From Streptomyces sp. NBC_01217 (GTDB taxonomy: Bacteria > Actinomycetota > Actinomycetes > Streptomycetales > Streptomycetaceae): a DNA stretch of 64,000 bases. The stretch is taken from positions 2,232,001 through 2,296,000 of the forward strand of contig NZ_CP108538.1 in assembly GCF_035994185.1 (NCBI RefSeq). The letters run 5' to 3'. The notes below the pieces were generated by a model that worked only from the letters and a program-made list of their open reading frames with translations, was not told where the DNA came from and ran no database searches. Below, in pieces: positions 51,652-59,096 of the stretch. The translations under genes were made by a program, and so were the position numbers. How positions within the stretch are numbered: position 1 is the first letter of the stretch; each line of letters starts with the position of its first letter.

Positions 51652-52314
51652 CTACTCGCCGTCCTTCGCCGCCTTCTTCTTCTCCTCGGCGTCCTCGATC
51701 AACGCCTCGGCCAGCTGCTGCATGGACAGCCGGCGGTCCATCGACGTCTTCTGGATCCACCGGAAGGCGGCCGGCTCCGACAGACCGTAATCCGTCTGCA
51801 GAATGCTCTTCGCGCGGTCCACCAGCTTCCGCGTCTCCAGCCGCTGCGCGAGGTCCGCGACCTCGGTCTCCAGCGCCTTCAGCTCCGCGAACCGCGACAC
51901 CGCCATCTCGATGGCCGGCACCACATCGCTCTTGCTGAACGGCTTCACGAGGTACGCCATCGCCCCGGCGTCCCGCGCCCGCTCGACGAGGTCGCGCTGC
52001 GAGAACGCGGTGAGCATCAGGACCGGCGCGATGGACTCCTCGGCGATCTTCTCCGCGGCGGAGATCCCGTCGAGGACCGGCATCTTCACATCGAGAATGA
52101 CCAGGTCCGGCCGGTGCTCCCGGGCGAGCTCGACGGCCTTCTGGCCATCCCCGGCCTCACCGACGACCGCGTAGCCCTCTTCCTCCAGCATCTCTTTGAG
52201 ATCGAGCCGGATGAGCGCCTCGTCCTCGGCGATGACGACACGGGTCGTCAGCGGCGGAACGTGCGACTTGTTGTCGTCGTCGGCGGCGGGCTGGGGCGAC
52301 TCGGGCGTGGTCAC
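51652..52314 (-). CDS. ANTAR-domain response regulator (PdtaR-like)
   Basis: A 220-residue two-domain regulator. Residues 24-140 are a receiver domain with the acidic pocket VVIAEDEALIRLDL, phospho-acceptor D75 in LVILDVKMPVLDG, LTAFSQRD and the conserved Lys in AYLVKPFSKSD. Residues about 150-210 are an ANTAR domain (RKLVDRAKSILQTDYGLSEP, SMQQLAEALIEDAEEKKK), an RNA-binding antiterminator module. It matches the PdtaR/Rv1626 type, activated by a histidine kinase elsewhere. It faces livF across the long hairpin and is divergent from the tRNA gene. Confidence 0.94.
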   Translation of the reverse strand: MTTPESPQPAADDDNKSHVPPLTTRVVIAEDEALIRLDLKEMLEEEGYAVVGEAGDGQKAVELAREHRPDLVILDVKMPVLDGISAAEKIAEESIAPVLMLTAFSQRDLVERARDAGAMAYLVKPFSKSDVVPAIEMAVSRFAELKALETEVADLAQRLETRKLVDRAKSILQTDYGLSEPAAFRWIQKTSMDRRLSMQQLAEALIEDAEEKKKAAKDGE

Positions 52315-52411
52315 GGGGCTCCTTGTTCAGGGCAGGTACAGCTCCCTTGAGCCTACCCACCTGCGGTATGGTGGTCGCGCAGGGGGTCGAAGGGAACCTT
52401 CGATTCTGTGA

Positions 52412-52486
52412 GCCCCGGTAGCCCAATTGGCAGCAGGCAATGGATTCAAAACCCATACAGTGTCGGTTCGAGTCCGACTCGGGGCA
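52412..52486 (+). tRNA. tRNA-Leu-like, anticodon CAA, short variable loop
   Basis: A 75-base cloverleaf: acceptor GCCCCGG with TCGGGGC and discriminator A (52486); D-arm GCC/GGC with GG at 52429-52430; anticodon stem ATGGA/CCCAT (one mismatch next to the loop); loop TTCAAAA with CAA at 52447-52449; variable loop of only five bases; T-arm GTCGG, TTCGAGT, CCGAC. No CCA is encoded. The anticodon reads leucine UUG codons, but the short variable loop is class I, whereas true tRNA-Leu is class II; the body resembles tRNA-Gln. TATGGT at 52367-52372 is a possible -10. It may be a functional odd tRNA or a relic. Confidence 0.7.
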
Positions 52487-52595
52487 CTTTTCCTTCAATT
52501 CCAAGATCGCGTAGGAATATCAGTAATTCACGTGAACGTGTGAATGCTGATCTATTCCAACTCAAGGCCATCAAGATCCAGACAGGCTCGGCCTT

Positions 52596-53372
52596 GTGTA
52601 CGACCTTGATACGCGCAAGCGCGCTCTGGATCTCATCGCCCAAGGCTTCAGCCAGAACTCCGTAAGCAAGCAGACCGGCATCTCCCGGGCTGCCATCCGT
52701 TCGTGGCAAACACGAATAGAACCCCTCGGCCGGAACCGCGCTGCAGCCTGCCCAAGATGCGACGGCCTGCCGAGCGATCCCGAAGACCCCGCCGCGTACG
52801 CCTATTTACTCGGCCTCTATCTCGGTGACGGCTGCATCACCTATGCAAGAAGGGGCGTGTACTTCCTGCGTATTGCCTGCGCCGATGCCTGGCCCGGCCT
52901 CATCGACGCCTGCGCCGAAGCCATGCAGCTCGCGCGTCCTGGCAACAAAGTGTTCCGGGTTCAGCGGCAGGGCTGCCAGAACGTGACCTGCTACAGCAAA
53001 CACTGGCCTTGCTTCTTCCCCCAGCACGGCCCCGGCAAGAAGCACGACCGCCGGATCGCCCTGGAGCCCTGGCAACAGAAGATCGTGGACGCACACCCGT
53101 GGGAATTCATCCGTGGTCTGATCCACTCCGACGGATGCCGGATCATCAACTGGACCACGAAGCTCGTCGGCGGCGAACGAAAGCGCTACGAGTACCCCCG
53201 GTACTTCTTCACCAACAAGTCGGACGACATCCGCAAGCTGTTCAGCGACACCCTCACCGCCGTCGGAGTCCAGTGGACGACGCTCGCTCGCGGCAGCGAT
53301 CCGTTCAACATCTCCGTCGCCCGACGGGCGTCCGTCGCACTCATGGACGCCCACGTCGGGCCGAAGTACTGA
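52596..53372 (+). CDS. HTH plus LAGLIDADG homing-endonuclease-like protein
   Basis: A 258-residue protein. Residues 1-45 form a helix-turn-helix (RKRALDLIAQGFSQNSVSKQ), a CPRC pair follows, and two LAGLIDADG motifs are present: YLLGLYLGDGC near residue 70 and FIRGLIHSDGC near residue 170, each keeping the acidic residue of the catalytic site. It could be a free-standing homing endonuclease or a DNA-binding regulator derived from one, as WhiA is. Codon use is less biased than the neighbours and a TTA leucine codon stands at 52806-52808, so translation should depend on the bldA tRNA. GTG 52596 has only a weak site. It lies 109 bp after the odd tRNA and ends 8 bp from pyk. Confidence 0.82.
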   Translation: MYDLDTRKRALDLIAQGFSQNSVSKQTGISRAAIRSWQTRIEPLGRNRAAACPRCDGLPSDPEDPAAYAYLLGLYLGDGCITYARRGVYFLRIACADAWPGLIDACAEAMQLARPGNKVFRVQRQGCQNVTCYSKHWPCFFPQHGPGKKHDRRIALEPWQQKIVDAHPWEFIRGLIHSDGCRIINWTTKLVGGERKRYEYPRYFFTNKSDDIRKLFSDTLTAVGVQWTTLARGSDPFNISVARRASVALMDAHVGPKY

Positions 53373-53380
53373 CGACCGTC

Positions 53381-54814
53381 CTACTTGAGACTGTCGTCCT
53401 CACCGATGTGATGCACCCGGACCAGGTTCGTCGAACCTGCGACGCCGGGCGGGGAGCCGGCGGTGATGACCACGACGTCGCCCCTCTCGCAGCGGCCGAT
53501 CTTCAGCAGTTCCTCGTCGACCTGGGCCACCATCGCGTCCGTCGACTCCACGTGCGGGCCGAGGAAGGTCTCGACGCCCCAGGTCAGGTTCAGCTGGGAG
53601 CGGGTGGCCGGGTCAGGGGTGAAGGCCAGGAGCGGGATGGGTGAGCGGTAGCGGGACAGGCGCCTGACCGTGTCGCCGCTCTGGGTGAAGGCGACCAGGA
53701 ACTTGGCGCCCAGGAAGTCGCCCATCTCGGCCGCCGCGCGGGCCACCGCGCCGCCCTGGGTGCGGGGCTTGTTGCGGTCGGTCAGGGGCGGGAGGCCCTT
53801 GGCGAGGATGTCCTCCTCGGCGGCTTCGACGATGCGGGACATCGTGCGGACCGTCTCGACGGGGTACTTGCCCACGCTGGTCTCGCCGGAGAGCATCACC
53901 GCGTCCGTGCCGTCGATGACCGCGTTGGCGACGTCGGAGGCCTCGGCGCGGGTGGGGCGGGAGTTGTCGATCATCGAGTCGAGCATCTGGGTGGCGACGA
54001 TGACCGGCTTGGCGTTGCGCTTGGCCAGCTTGATCGCGCGCTTCTGGACGATCGGCACCTGTTCCAGGGGCATTTCGACGCCGAGGTCGCCGCGGGCGAC
54101 CATGATGCCGTCGAAGGCGGCGACGATGCCGTCGATGTTCTCGACGGCCTGGGGCTTCTCCACCTTGGCGATCACGGGGAGGCGGCGGCCCTCCTCGTCC
54201 ATGATGCGGTGGACGTCCTCGATGTCGCGGCCGCTGCGTACGAAGGAGAGGGCGATGACGTCGGCGCCGGTGCGCAGGGCCCAGCGGAGGTCCTCGATGT
54301 CCTTCTCGGAGAGCGCGGGGACGGAGACGGCGACGCCGGGGAGGTTGAGGCCCTTGTGGTCGGAGACCATGCCGCCCTCGATGACGGTGGTGTGCACGCG
54401 GGGGCCGTCCACCTCGGTGACTTCGAGGGTGACGCGGCCGTCGTCGACGAGGATGCGTTCGCCGGTGGTGACGTCGGTGGCGAGGCCGTCGTAGGTGGTG
54501 CCGCAGGTGTGGCGGTCGCCCTCCATCGGCTCGACGGTGATGGTGAAGCTGTCGCCGCGTTCAAGGAGTACGGGGCCTTCGCGGAAGCGTCCGAGGCGGA
54601 TCTTCGGGCCTTGAAGGTCGGCGAGGATCCCGACGCTGCGTCCGCTCTCGTCGGAAGCCTTGCGTACACGGTGGTATCGCTCTTCGTGCTCGGCGTAGGT
54701 GCCGTGGCTGAGGTTGAGGCGGGCGATGTCCATTCCCGCCTCGACCAATGCCTTGATCTGCTCGTACGAGTCGGTGGCGGGGCCCAGGGTACAAACGATT
54801 TTCGCTCGGCGCAT
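53381..54814 (-). CDS. pyk: Pyruvate kinase
   Basis: A 477-residue pyruvate kinase, converting phosphoenolpyruvate and ADP to pyruvate and ATP. Conserved pieces include AKIVCTLGPATDSYEQIKAL at the start, LADLQGPKIRLGRF, VIALSFVRSGRDIEDVHRIM, IMVARGDLGVEMPLEQVPIV (metal and substrate site) and VIVATQMLDSMIDNSRPTRA, then the C-terminal regulatory domain. It lies in convergent orientation to the LAGLIDADG gene with an 8-bp gap. The upstream region contains AT-rich motifs but no clear promoter. Confidence 0.98.
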   Translation of the reverse strand: MRRAKIVCTLGPATDSYEQIKALVEAGMDIARLNLSHGTYAEHEERYHRVRKASDESGRSVGILADLQGPKIRLGRFREGPVLLERGDSFTITVEPMEGDRHTCGTTYDGLATDVTTGERILVDDGRVTLEVTEVDGPRVHTTVIEGGMVSDHKGLNLPGVAVSVPALSEKDIEDLRWALRTGADVIALSFVRSGRDIEDVHRIMDEEGRRLPVIAKVEKPQAVENIDGIVAAFDGIMVARGDLGVEMPLEQVPIVQKRAIKLAKRNAKPVIVATQMLDSMIDNSRPTRAEASDVANAVIDGTDAVMLSGETSVGKYPVETVRTMSRIVEAAEEDILAKGLPPLTDRNKPRTQGGAVARAAAEMGDFLGAKFLVAFTQSGDTVRRLSRYRSPIPLLAFTPDPATRSQLNLTWGVETFLGPHVESTDAMVAQVDEELLKIGRCERGDVVVITAGSPPGVAGSTNLVRVHHIGEDDSLK

Positions 54815-54939
54815 GGTTCGAGCCTAGACCTTACCTACGGGTAGTTATTTGGCGCCGCATGGCGACCCAACAACCTTTGGGTGAAGGGTTATTGACAAGT
54901 GTTGAATTGTGCGCGGGGGCGCTCGGATGAGCATTCTCT

Positions 54940-55644
54940 TTATAGTTTTGGCGGTGACATGGTGAAGCGGGCGTTCACCTGGGCGTGGACCGTCTGGCGT
55001 TGTGGTTCGAGATCGAGGGCCGGGGCTGGTTCGGCCGCCGCCCCGCCGTAGGCCGCGCGGCCGCGGACGCCTCCGGGTGCGACGGGCATGGGTATGGCCG
55101 GGGCGGTGTTCTCCGCGCCGAGGTCGGCCAGTTCGACCAGGGCGGTGAGGTGGGCGCCGAGGGCGTCGGCGTATTCGCGGGCGCGCTGGACGGCTTCGCG
55201 TACGGCCTGACGACGGGCGTTCGCATGGGCGGGTGAGTCGGGGCGCAGGCTCCACCAGGGGCCGTTCACCCGTGTCATTTCGAGGTCGGCGACACGGGTG
55301 GTGAATTCGCCCAGTGCGGTGAAGTCGTTGAGTACGGCTGTGACATGGACGCGTCCGTGGTAGGCGCGGATCTTTTCGTCGCGGCCGTGCTGGGTGAGCT
55401 CGGGGGTGATGGAGAATGCGCCGGTTTCGAGTTTTTCGACCGCTTGTCCGTAGAACCGTGCGAGTTCGAGGACGTGGTTGTTGCGTCGGGTGAGGTCCTC
55501 GATAGCGGAGCGGCGGTCTTTTCCGCGGGCGCTGACGGTGATGCCGATCTGTGCCGTCTCGGGGTCGACTTCGAGGCGGGCCTCGCCCCGGACGGCGACT
55601 CGGGGGTGGTCGGGGGTGCCGTAGGGCGGCGGGGTGTCGGTCAT
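54940..55644 (-). CDS. SIMPL (DUF541) domain protein
   Basis: A 234-residue protein of the SIMPL/DUF541 family, recognised by VAVRGEARLEVDPETAQIGI, SIEL-like strands (LETGAFSITPELTQ) and the helical region AVREAVQRAREYADALGAHL. Many relatives are exported, but this one has no signal peptide, so it is likely cytoplasmic. Function is not established. It stands upstream of pyk on the same strand (125 bp) and is divergent from the 5'-nucleotidase gene. Confidence 0.85.
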   Translation of the reverse strand: MTDTPPPYGTPDHPRVAVRGEARLEVDPETAQIGITVSARGKDRRSAIEDLTRRNNHVLELARFYGQAVEKLETGAFSITPELTQHGRDEKIRAYHGRVHVTAVLNDFTALGEFTTRVADLEMTRVNGPWWSLRPDSPAHANARRQAVREAVQRAREYADALGAHLTALVELADLGAENTAPAIPMPVAPGGVRGRAAYGGAAAEPAPALDLEPQRQTVHAQVNARFTMSPPKL

Positions 55645-55754
55645 GCGCCCACTCTCGCATCCGGGTACGACAACGGGTGGTCATCAGATCGAAACCCGCA
55701 AGGGGTGTTGCCGGATGCGGCTCCTGGGTCATTATCTACGCGCGTTGTGTACTG

Positions 55755-55781
55755 CGAGAACTGAGCTGTACGAGAACTGAG
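55755..55781 (+). repeat. Direct repeat in front of the 5'-nucleotidase gene
   Basis: CGAGAACTGAG occurs at 55755-55765 and again at 55771-55781, a 16-bp period, ending 14 bp before the ATG. The spacing does not fit the 11-bp period of a PHO box. A possible regulator or mRNA-leader element. Confidence 0.6.
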
Positions 55782-55795
55782 ATGTGGGAGACGAA

Positions 55796-57607
55796 ATGCC
55801 GCTGAACCGTAGGACGTTCCTGGGCACGTCGGCGGCCGCCGGCGCCGGTGTGGCGATCGCGGGTGGCTCCGCCGTGCCTGCCGCCGCACACGGTCATGGC
55901 CATGGGCACGGCCACGGGCGTCCGCCCAAGCGGTACTCGTTCACCGTGATGGGCACCACCGATCTGCACGGGAACGTCTTCAACTGGGACTACTTCACGG
56001 ACAAGGAGTTCGACGACAAGGCCCACAACGACGTCGGTCTGGCGAAGATCTCCACCCTGGTGGACCAGGTGCGCCGGGAGAAGGGCCGCCACAACACCCT
56101 GATGATCGACGCGGGTGACACCATCCAGGGCACCCAGTTGTCGTACTACTACGCCAAGATCGACCCGATCACGGCGAAGCGCGGCCCGGTGCACCCGATG
56201 GCGCAGGCGATGAACGCGATCGGCTACGACGCCGCGGCTCTCGGCAACCACGAGTTCAACTACGGCATCCCGGTGCTGCGGAAGTTCGAGGAGCAGTGCG
56301 ACTTCCCGCTGCTGGGTGCGAACGCGCTGGACGCGAAGACGCTGCGGCCGGCCTTCGCCCCCTACGTCATCAAGAAGATGCGCACCCCGCACGGCCGGGA
56401 TGTGAAGGTCGCGATCCTGGGGCTGACCAACCCGGGCATCGCCATCTGGGACAAGGCGAACGTCAGCGGGAAGATGGTGTTCCCGGGTCTGGAGGAGCAG
56501 GCGGCGAAGTTCGTGCCGCGGCTGCGTTCCATGGGTGCGGATGTCGTGATCGTCTCGGCGCACTCGGGCAACAGCGGGACGTCCTCGTACGGTGACCAGA
56601 TCCCGTACGTCGAGAACGCGGCCGGTCTGGTGGCCGAGCAGGTGCCGGGTATCGACGCGATCCTGGTCGGGCACGCGCATCTGGAGATCCCCGAGTACTT
56701 CGTGGAGAACAAGCAGACCGGCAAGCAGGTGGTGCTCTCCGAGCCGTTGAAGTGGGGGCAGCGGCTGACGCTGTTCGACTTCGACCTGGTGTGGGAGAAG
56801 GGCCGCTGGGTGGTGGAGAAGGCGGGTTCGCGGGTGCTGAACTCCAACACCGTGGCCGAGGACCCGAAGATCACGGGGCTGCTCGTGGACGAGCACAAGA
56901 AGGTCGTGGCCTACGTCAACCAGGTTATCGGCACGTCGACGGCGGCGATGACGACGGCGGAGGCGGCCTGGAAGGACGAGCCGATCATCGATCTGATCAA
57001 TGTCGTCCAGGCGGAGACGGTGAAGGCGGCGCTGGCGGGCGGCGAGTACGCGGCGCTTCCCGTGCTCTCGCAGGCGTCCTGTTTCTCGCGTACGGCGCAG
57101 ATCCCGGCCGGGAATGTGACGATCAAGGACGCGGCGGGTCTGTACCCGTTCGAGAACACCCTTGAGGCGCGGCTGCTGACCGGTGCGCAGATCAAGGACT
57201 ATCTGGAGTTCTCGGCCCGGTACTACGTGCAGACGGCGGCCGGTGCTCCGGTGGACCCGGCGAAGCTGACGAACGCGGACAACACTCCGGACTACAACTA
57301 CGACGCGGTGTCGGGTCTGACGTACGACATCGACATCGCGAAGCCGAACGGTTCGCGGATCGTGAATCTGTCGTTCGAGGGCAAGCCGATCGATCCGGCC
57401 GCGCAGTTCGTGCTGGCGGTGAACAACTACCGGGCGAGCGGCGGTGGCAATTTCCCGCACGTGCCGGGTGCCAAGCAGCTGTGGGCGAACTCGGAGGAGA
57501 TCCGGAACACGATCATCGGCTGGGTGCAGGCGAAGGGTTCGGTGGACGGTACGCAGTTCGCCTCGGTGGACTGGCGTCTGACGCGGGACGGTACGCCGGT
57601 GTTCTAG
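55796..57607 (+). CDS. Tat-exported bifunctional metallophosphatase/5'-nucleotidase
   Basis: A 603-residue secreted enzyme of the UshA/CpdB type. The twin-arginine signal NRRTFLGTSAAAGAGVAIAG is followed by a His-Gly repeat (HGHGHGHGHGRPPKR). The calcineurin-like phosphatase domain keeps the dimetal motifs GTTDLHGNVF, IDAGDTIQG, LGNHEFNYG and LVGHAHLEIPEY. The C-terminal 5'-nucleotidase domain (YPFENTLEARLLTGAQIKDY, NNYRASGGGNFPHVPGAKQL) recognises the nucleoside. It should release nucleosides and phosphate outside the cell. ATG 55796 has GGGAG five bases upstream. A bidirectional terminator separates it from the convergent N-monooxygenase gene. Confidence 0.94.
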   Translation: MPLNRRTFLGTSAAAGAGVAIAGGSAVPAAAHGHGHGHGHGRPPKRYSFTVMGTTDLHGNVFNWDYFTDKEFDDKAHNDVGLAKISTLVDQVRREKGRHNTLMIDAGDTIQGTQLSYYYAKIDPITAKRGPVHPMAQAMNAIGYDAAALGNHEFNYGIPVLRKFEEQCDFPLLGANALDAKTLRPAFAPYVIKKMRTPHGRDVKVAILGLTNPGIAIWDKANVSGKMVFPGLEEQAAKFVPRLRSMGADVVIVSAHSGNSGTSSYGDQIPYVENAAGLVAEQVPGIDAILVGHAHLEIPEYFVENKQTGKQVVLSEPLKWGQRLTLFDFDLVWEKGRWVVEKAGSRVLNSNTVAEDPKITGLLVDEHKKVVAYVNQVIGTSTAAMTTAEAAWKDEPIIDLINVVQAETVKAALAGGEYAALPVLSQASCFSRTAQIPAGNVTIKDAAGLYPFENTLEARLLTGAQIKDYLEFSARYYVQTAAGAPVDPAKLTNADNTPDYNYDAVSGLTYDIDIAKPNGSRIVNLSFEGKPIDPAAQFVLAVNNYRASGGGNFPHVPGAKQLWANSEEIRNTIIGWVQAKGSVDGTQFASVDWRLTRDGTPVF

Positions 57608-57621
57608 GCAGTGGTTTTGTC

Positions 57622-57656
57622 GGCGGCCGTCCTCTCCGTGTGGAGGTGCGGCCGCC
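57622..57656. terminator. Bidirectional terminator hairpin
   Basis: GGCGGCCG (57622-57629) pairs with CGGCCGCC (57649-57656), with a second internal stem CCTC/GAGG. It lies between the convergent 5'-nucleotidase and N-monooxygenase genes. Confidence 0.85.
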
Positions 57657-57677
57657 TTCTGTCGTGCGGGGCGGGTG

Positions 57678-59096
57678 TCAGTTGCCCTGGACGAGGGGGA
57701 TGAGGTCGGGGTTCCGGGTGGGGACGGCATGGGCCTGGGGGGTGAGGCCGAAGGTGGTGAAGGCGGTGCGTGAGGGGAGGGGGTAGGGGTTGGTGCCGGT
57801 GAGGTCGTTGAGGATGGTGGCGCTGCGCCAGGCGGCGAGTCCGAGGTCGGGGGCGCCGACGCCGTGGGTGTGGCGTTCGGCGTTCTGTACGTAGACGTGG
57901 CCGGTGACTGTGGGATCGAGGACGAGGCGGAAGCGGTCGTCGATGCGGGGGCGCGCGGAGGCGTCGCGGCGCATGTAGGGGTCGAGTCCGGTGAGGATGC
58001 GGTCGAGGGAGCGTTCGCGGTAGCCGGTGGCGAGGACGACTGCGTCGGTGGTGAGGCGGGAGCGGGTGTTCTGCTGGGTGTGTTCGAGGTGGAGTTCGAC
58101 GCGGGTGTTGGCGACGCGTCCGGCGGTGCGTACCCAGACGCCGGGGGTGAGGGTGGCGTCGGGCCAGCCGCCGTGGAGGGTGCGGCGGTAGAGCTCGTCG
58201 TGGATGGTGGCGATGGTGTCGGCGTCGATGCCTTTGTGGAGCTGCCACTGGTGGGGGACGAGTTCGTCGCGTACGGATTCGGGCAGGGCGTGGAAGTAGC
58301 GGCTGTAGTCGGGGGTGAAGTGTTCCAGACCGAGTTTGGAGTACTCCATGGGTGCGAAGGCCTGGGTGCGGGCGAGCCAGTGGAGCTTCTCGCGGCCAGC
58401 GGGGCGGGCGCGCAGGAGGTCGAGGAAGATCTCGGCGCCGGACTGTCCCGATCCGATGACGGTGATGTGTTCGGCGTCGAGGAGTCTTTCCCGGTGCTGG
58501 AGGTAGTCGGCTGAGTGGATGACGGGGACGGATTCGGCTTCGGCGAGTGGCCTGAGGGGTTCGGGGACGTAGGGCTCGGTGCCGATTCCGAGGGCGATGT
58601 GGCGGGCGTGGGCGCGGCCGAGTGCTTCGGCTTCGCCGTCGCTGTCGACCTGGGTGAAGTCGACTTCGAAGAGGGCTCGTTCGTTGTTCCAGCGCACCGC
58701 GTCGACCTGGTGGCTGAAGTGGAGGCCGGGGAGCTGGTCGCTGACCCAGCGGCAGTAGGCGTCGTATTCGGCGCGCTGGATGTGGAAGCGCTCGGCGAAG
58801 TAGAAGGGGAAGAGCCGCTCGCGGCTGCGCAGGTAGCTGAGGAAGGTCCAGGGGCTCGCGGGGTCGGCGAGGGTGACGAGGTCGGCGAGGAAGGGGACCT
58901 GGAGGCTGGAGCCGTCGATGAGGAGGCCGGGGTGCCAGTGGAAGGCGGGGCGCTGTTCGTAGAAGGCCGCGGCGAGGGGCCGGGGGCTGCCCGGGGTGCC
59001 GTGGGCGAGGGCGGCGAGGGAGAGGTTGAAGGGGCCGATGCCGATGCCGACGAGGTCGTGTGGCTGGTCGGTCTCGGGGGTGGGCAGGTCGGTCAT
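57678..59096 (-). CDS. Lysine/ornithine/diamine N-monooxygenase (DesB-like)
   Basis: A 472-residue flavin N-hydroxylase. The FAD motif is VGIGIGPFNLSLAALAHG, the NADPH motif VIGSGQSGAEIFLDLL and the C-terminal substrate/FAD strand VVLATGYRERSLDRI; the PGLLIDGSSLQVPFLADLVT segment marks the lysine/ornithine N-hydroxylase family. Such enzymes hydroxylate a terminal amine of lysine, ornithine, cadaverine or putrescine to start hydroxamate siderophores. The ATG overlaps the decarboxylase stop by four bases (ATGA), so a diamine made by that enzyme is the likely substrate. No siderophore synthetase or acyltransferase gene follows. Confidence 0.9.
   Translation of the reverse strand: MTDLPTPETDQPHDLVGIGIGPFNLSLAALAHGTPGSPRPLAAAFYEQRPAFHWHPGLLIDGSSLQVPFLADLVTLADPASPWTFLSYLRSRERLFPFYFAERFHIQRAEYDAYCRWVSDQLPGLHFSHQVDAVRWNNERALFEVDFTQVDSDGEAEALGRAHARHIALGIGTEPYVPEPLRPLAEAESVPVIHSADYLQHRERLLDAEHITVIGSGQSGAEIFLDLLRARPAGREKLHWLARTQAFAPMEYSKLGLEHFTPDYSRYFHALPESVRDELVPHQWQLHKGIDADTIATIHDELYRRTLHGGWPDATLTPGVWVRTAGRVANTRVELHLEHTQQNTRSRLTTDAVVLATGYRERSLDRILTGLDPYMRRDASARPRIDDRFRLVLDPTVTGHVYVQNAERHTHGVGAPDLGLAAWRSATILNDLTGTNPYPLPSRTAFTTFGLTPQAHAVPTRNPDLIPLVQGN

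Noticed and set aside
54893..54898. TTGACA upstream of pyk as a plus-strand promoter
   Set aside because: No -10 element follows at 16-19 bp and no plus-strand gene starts nearby.
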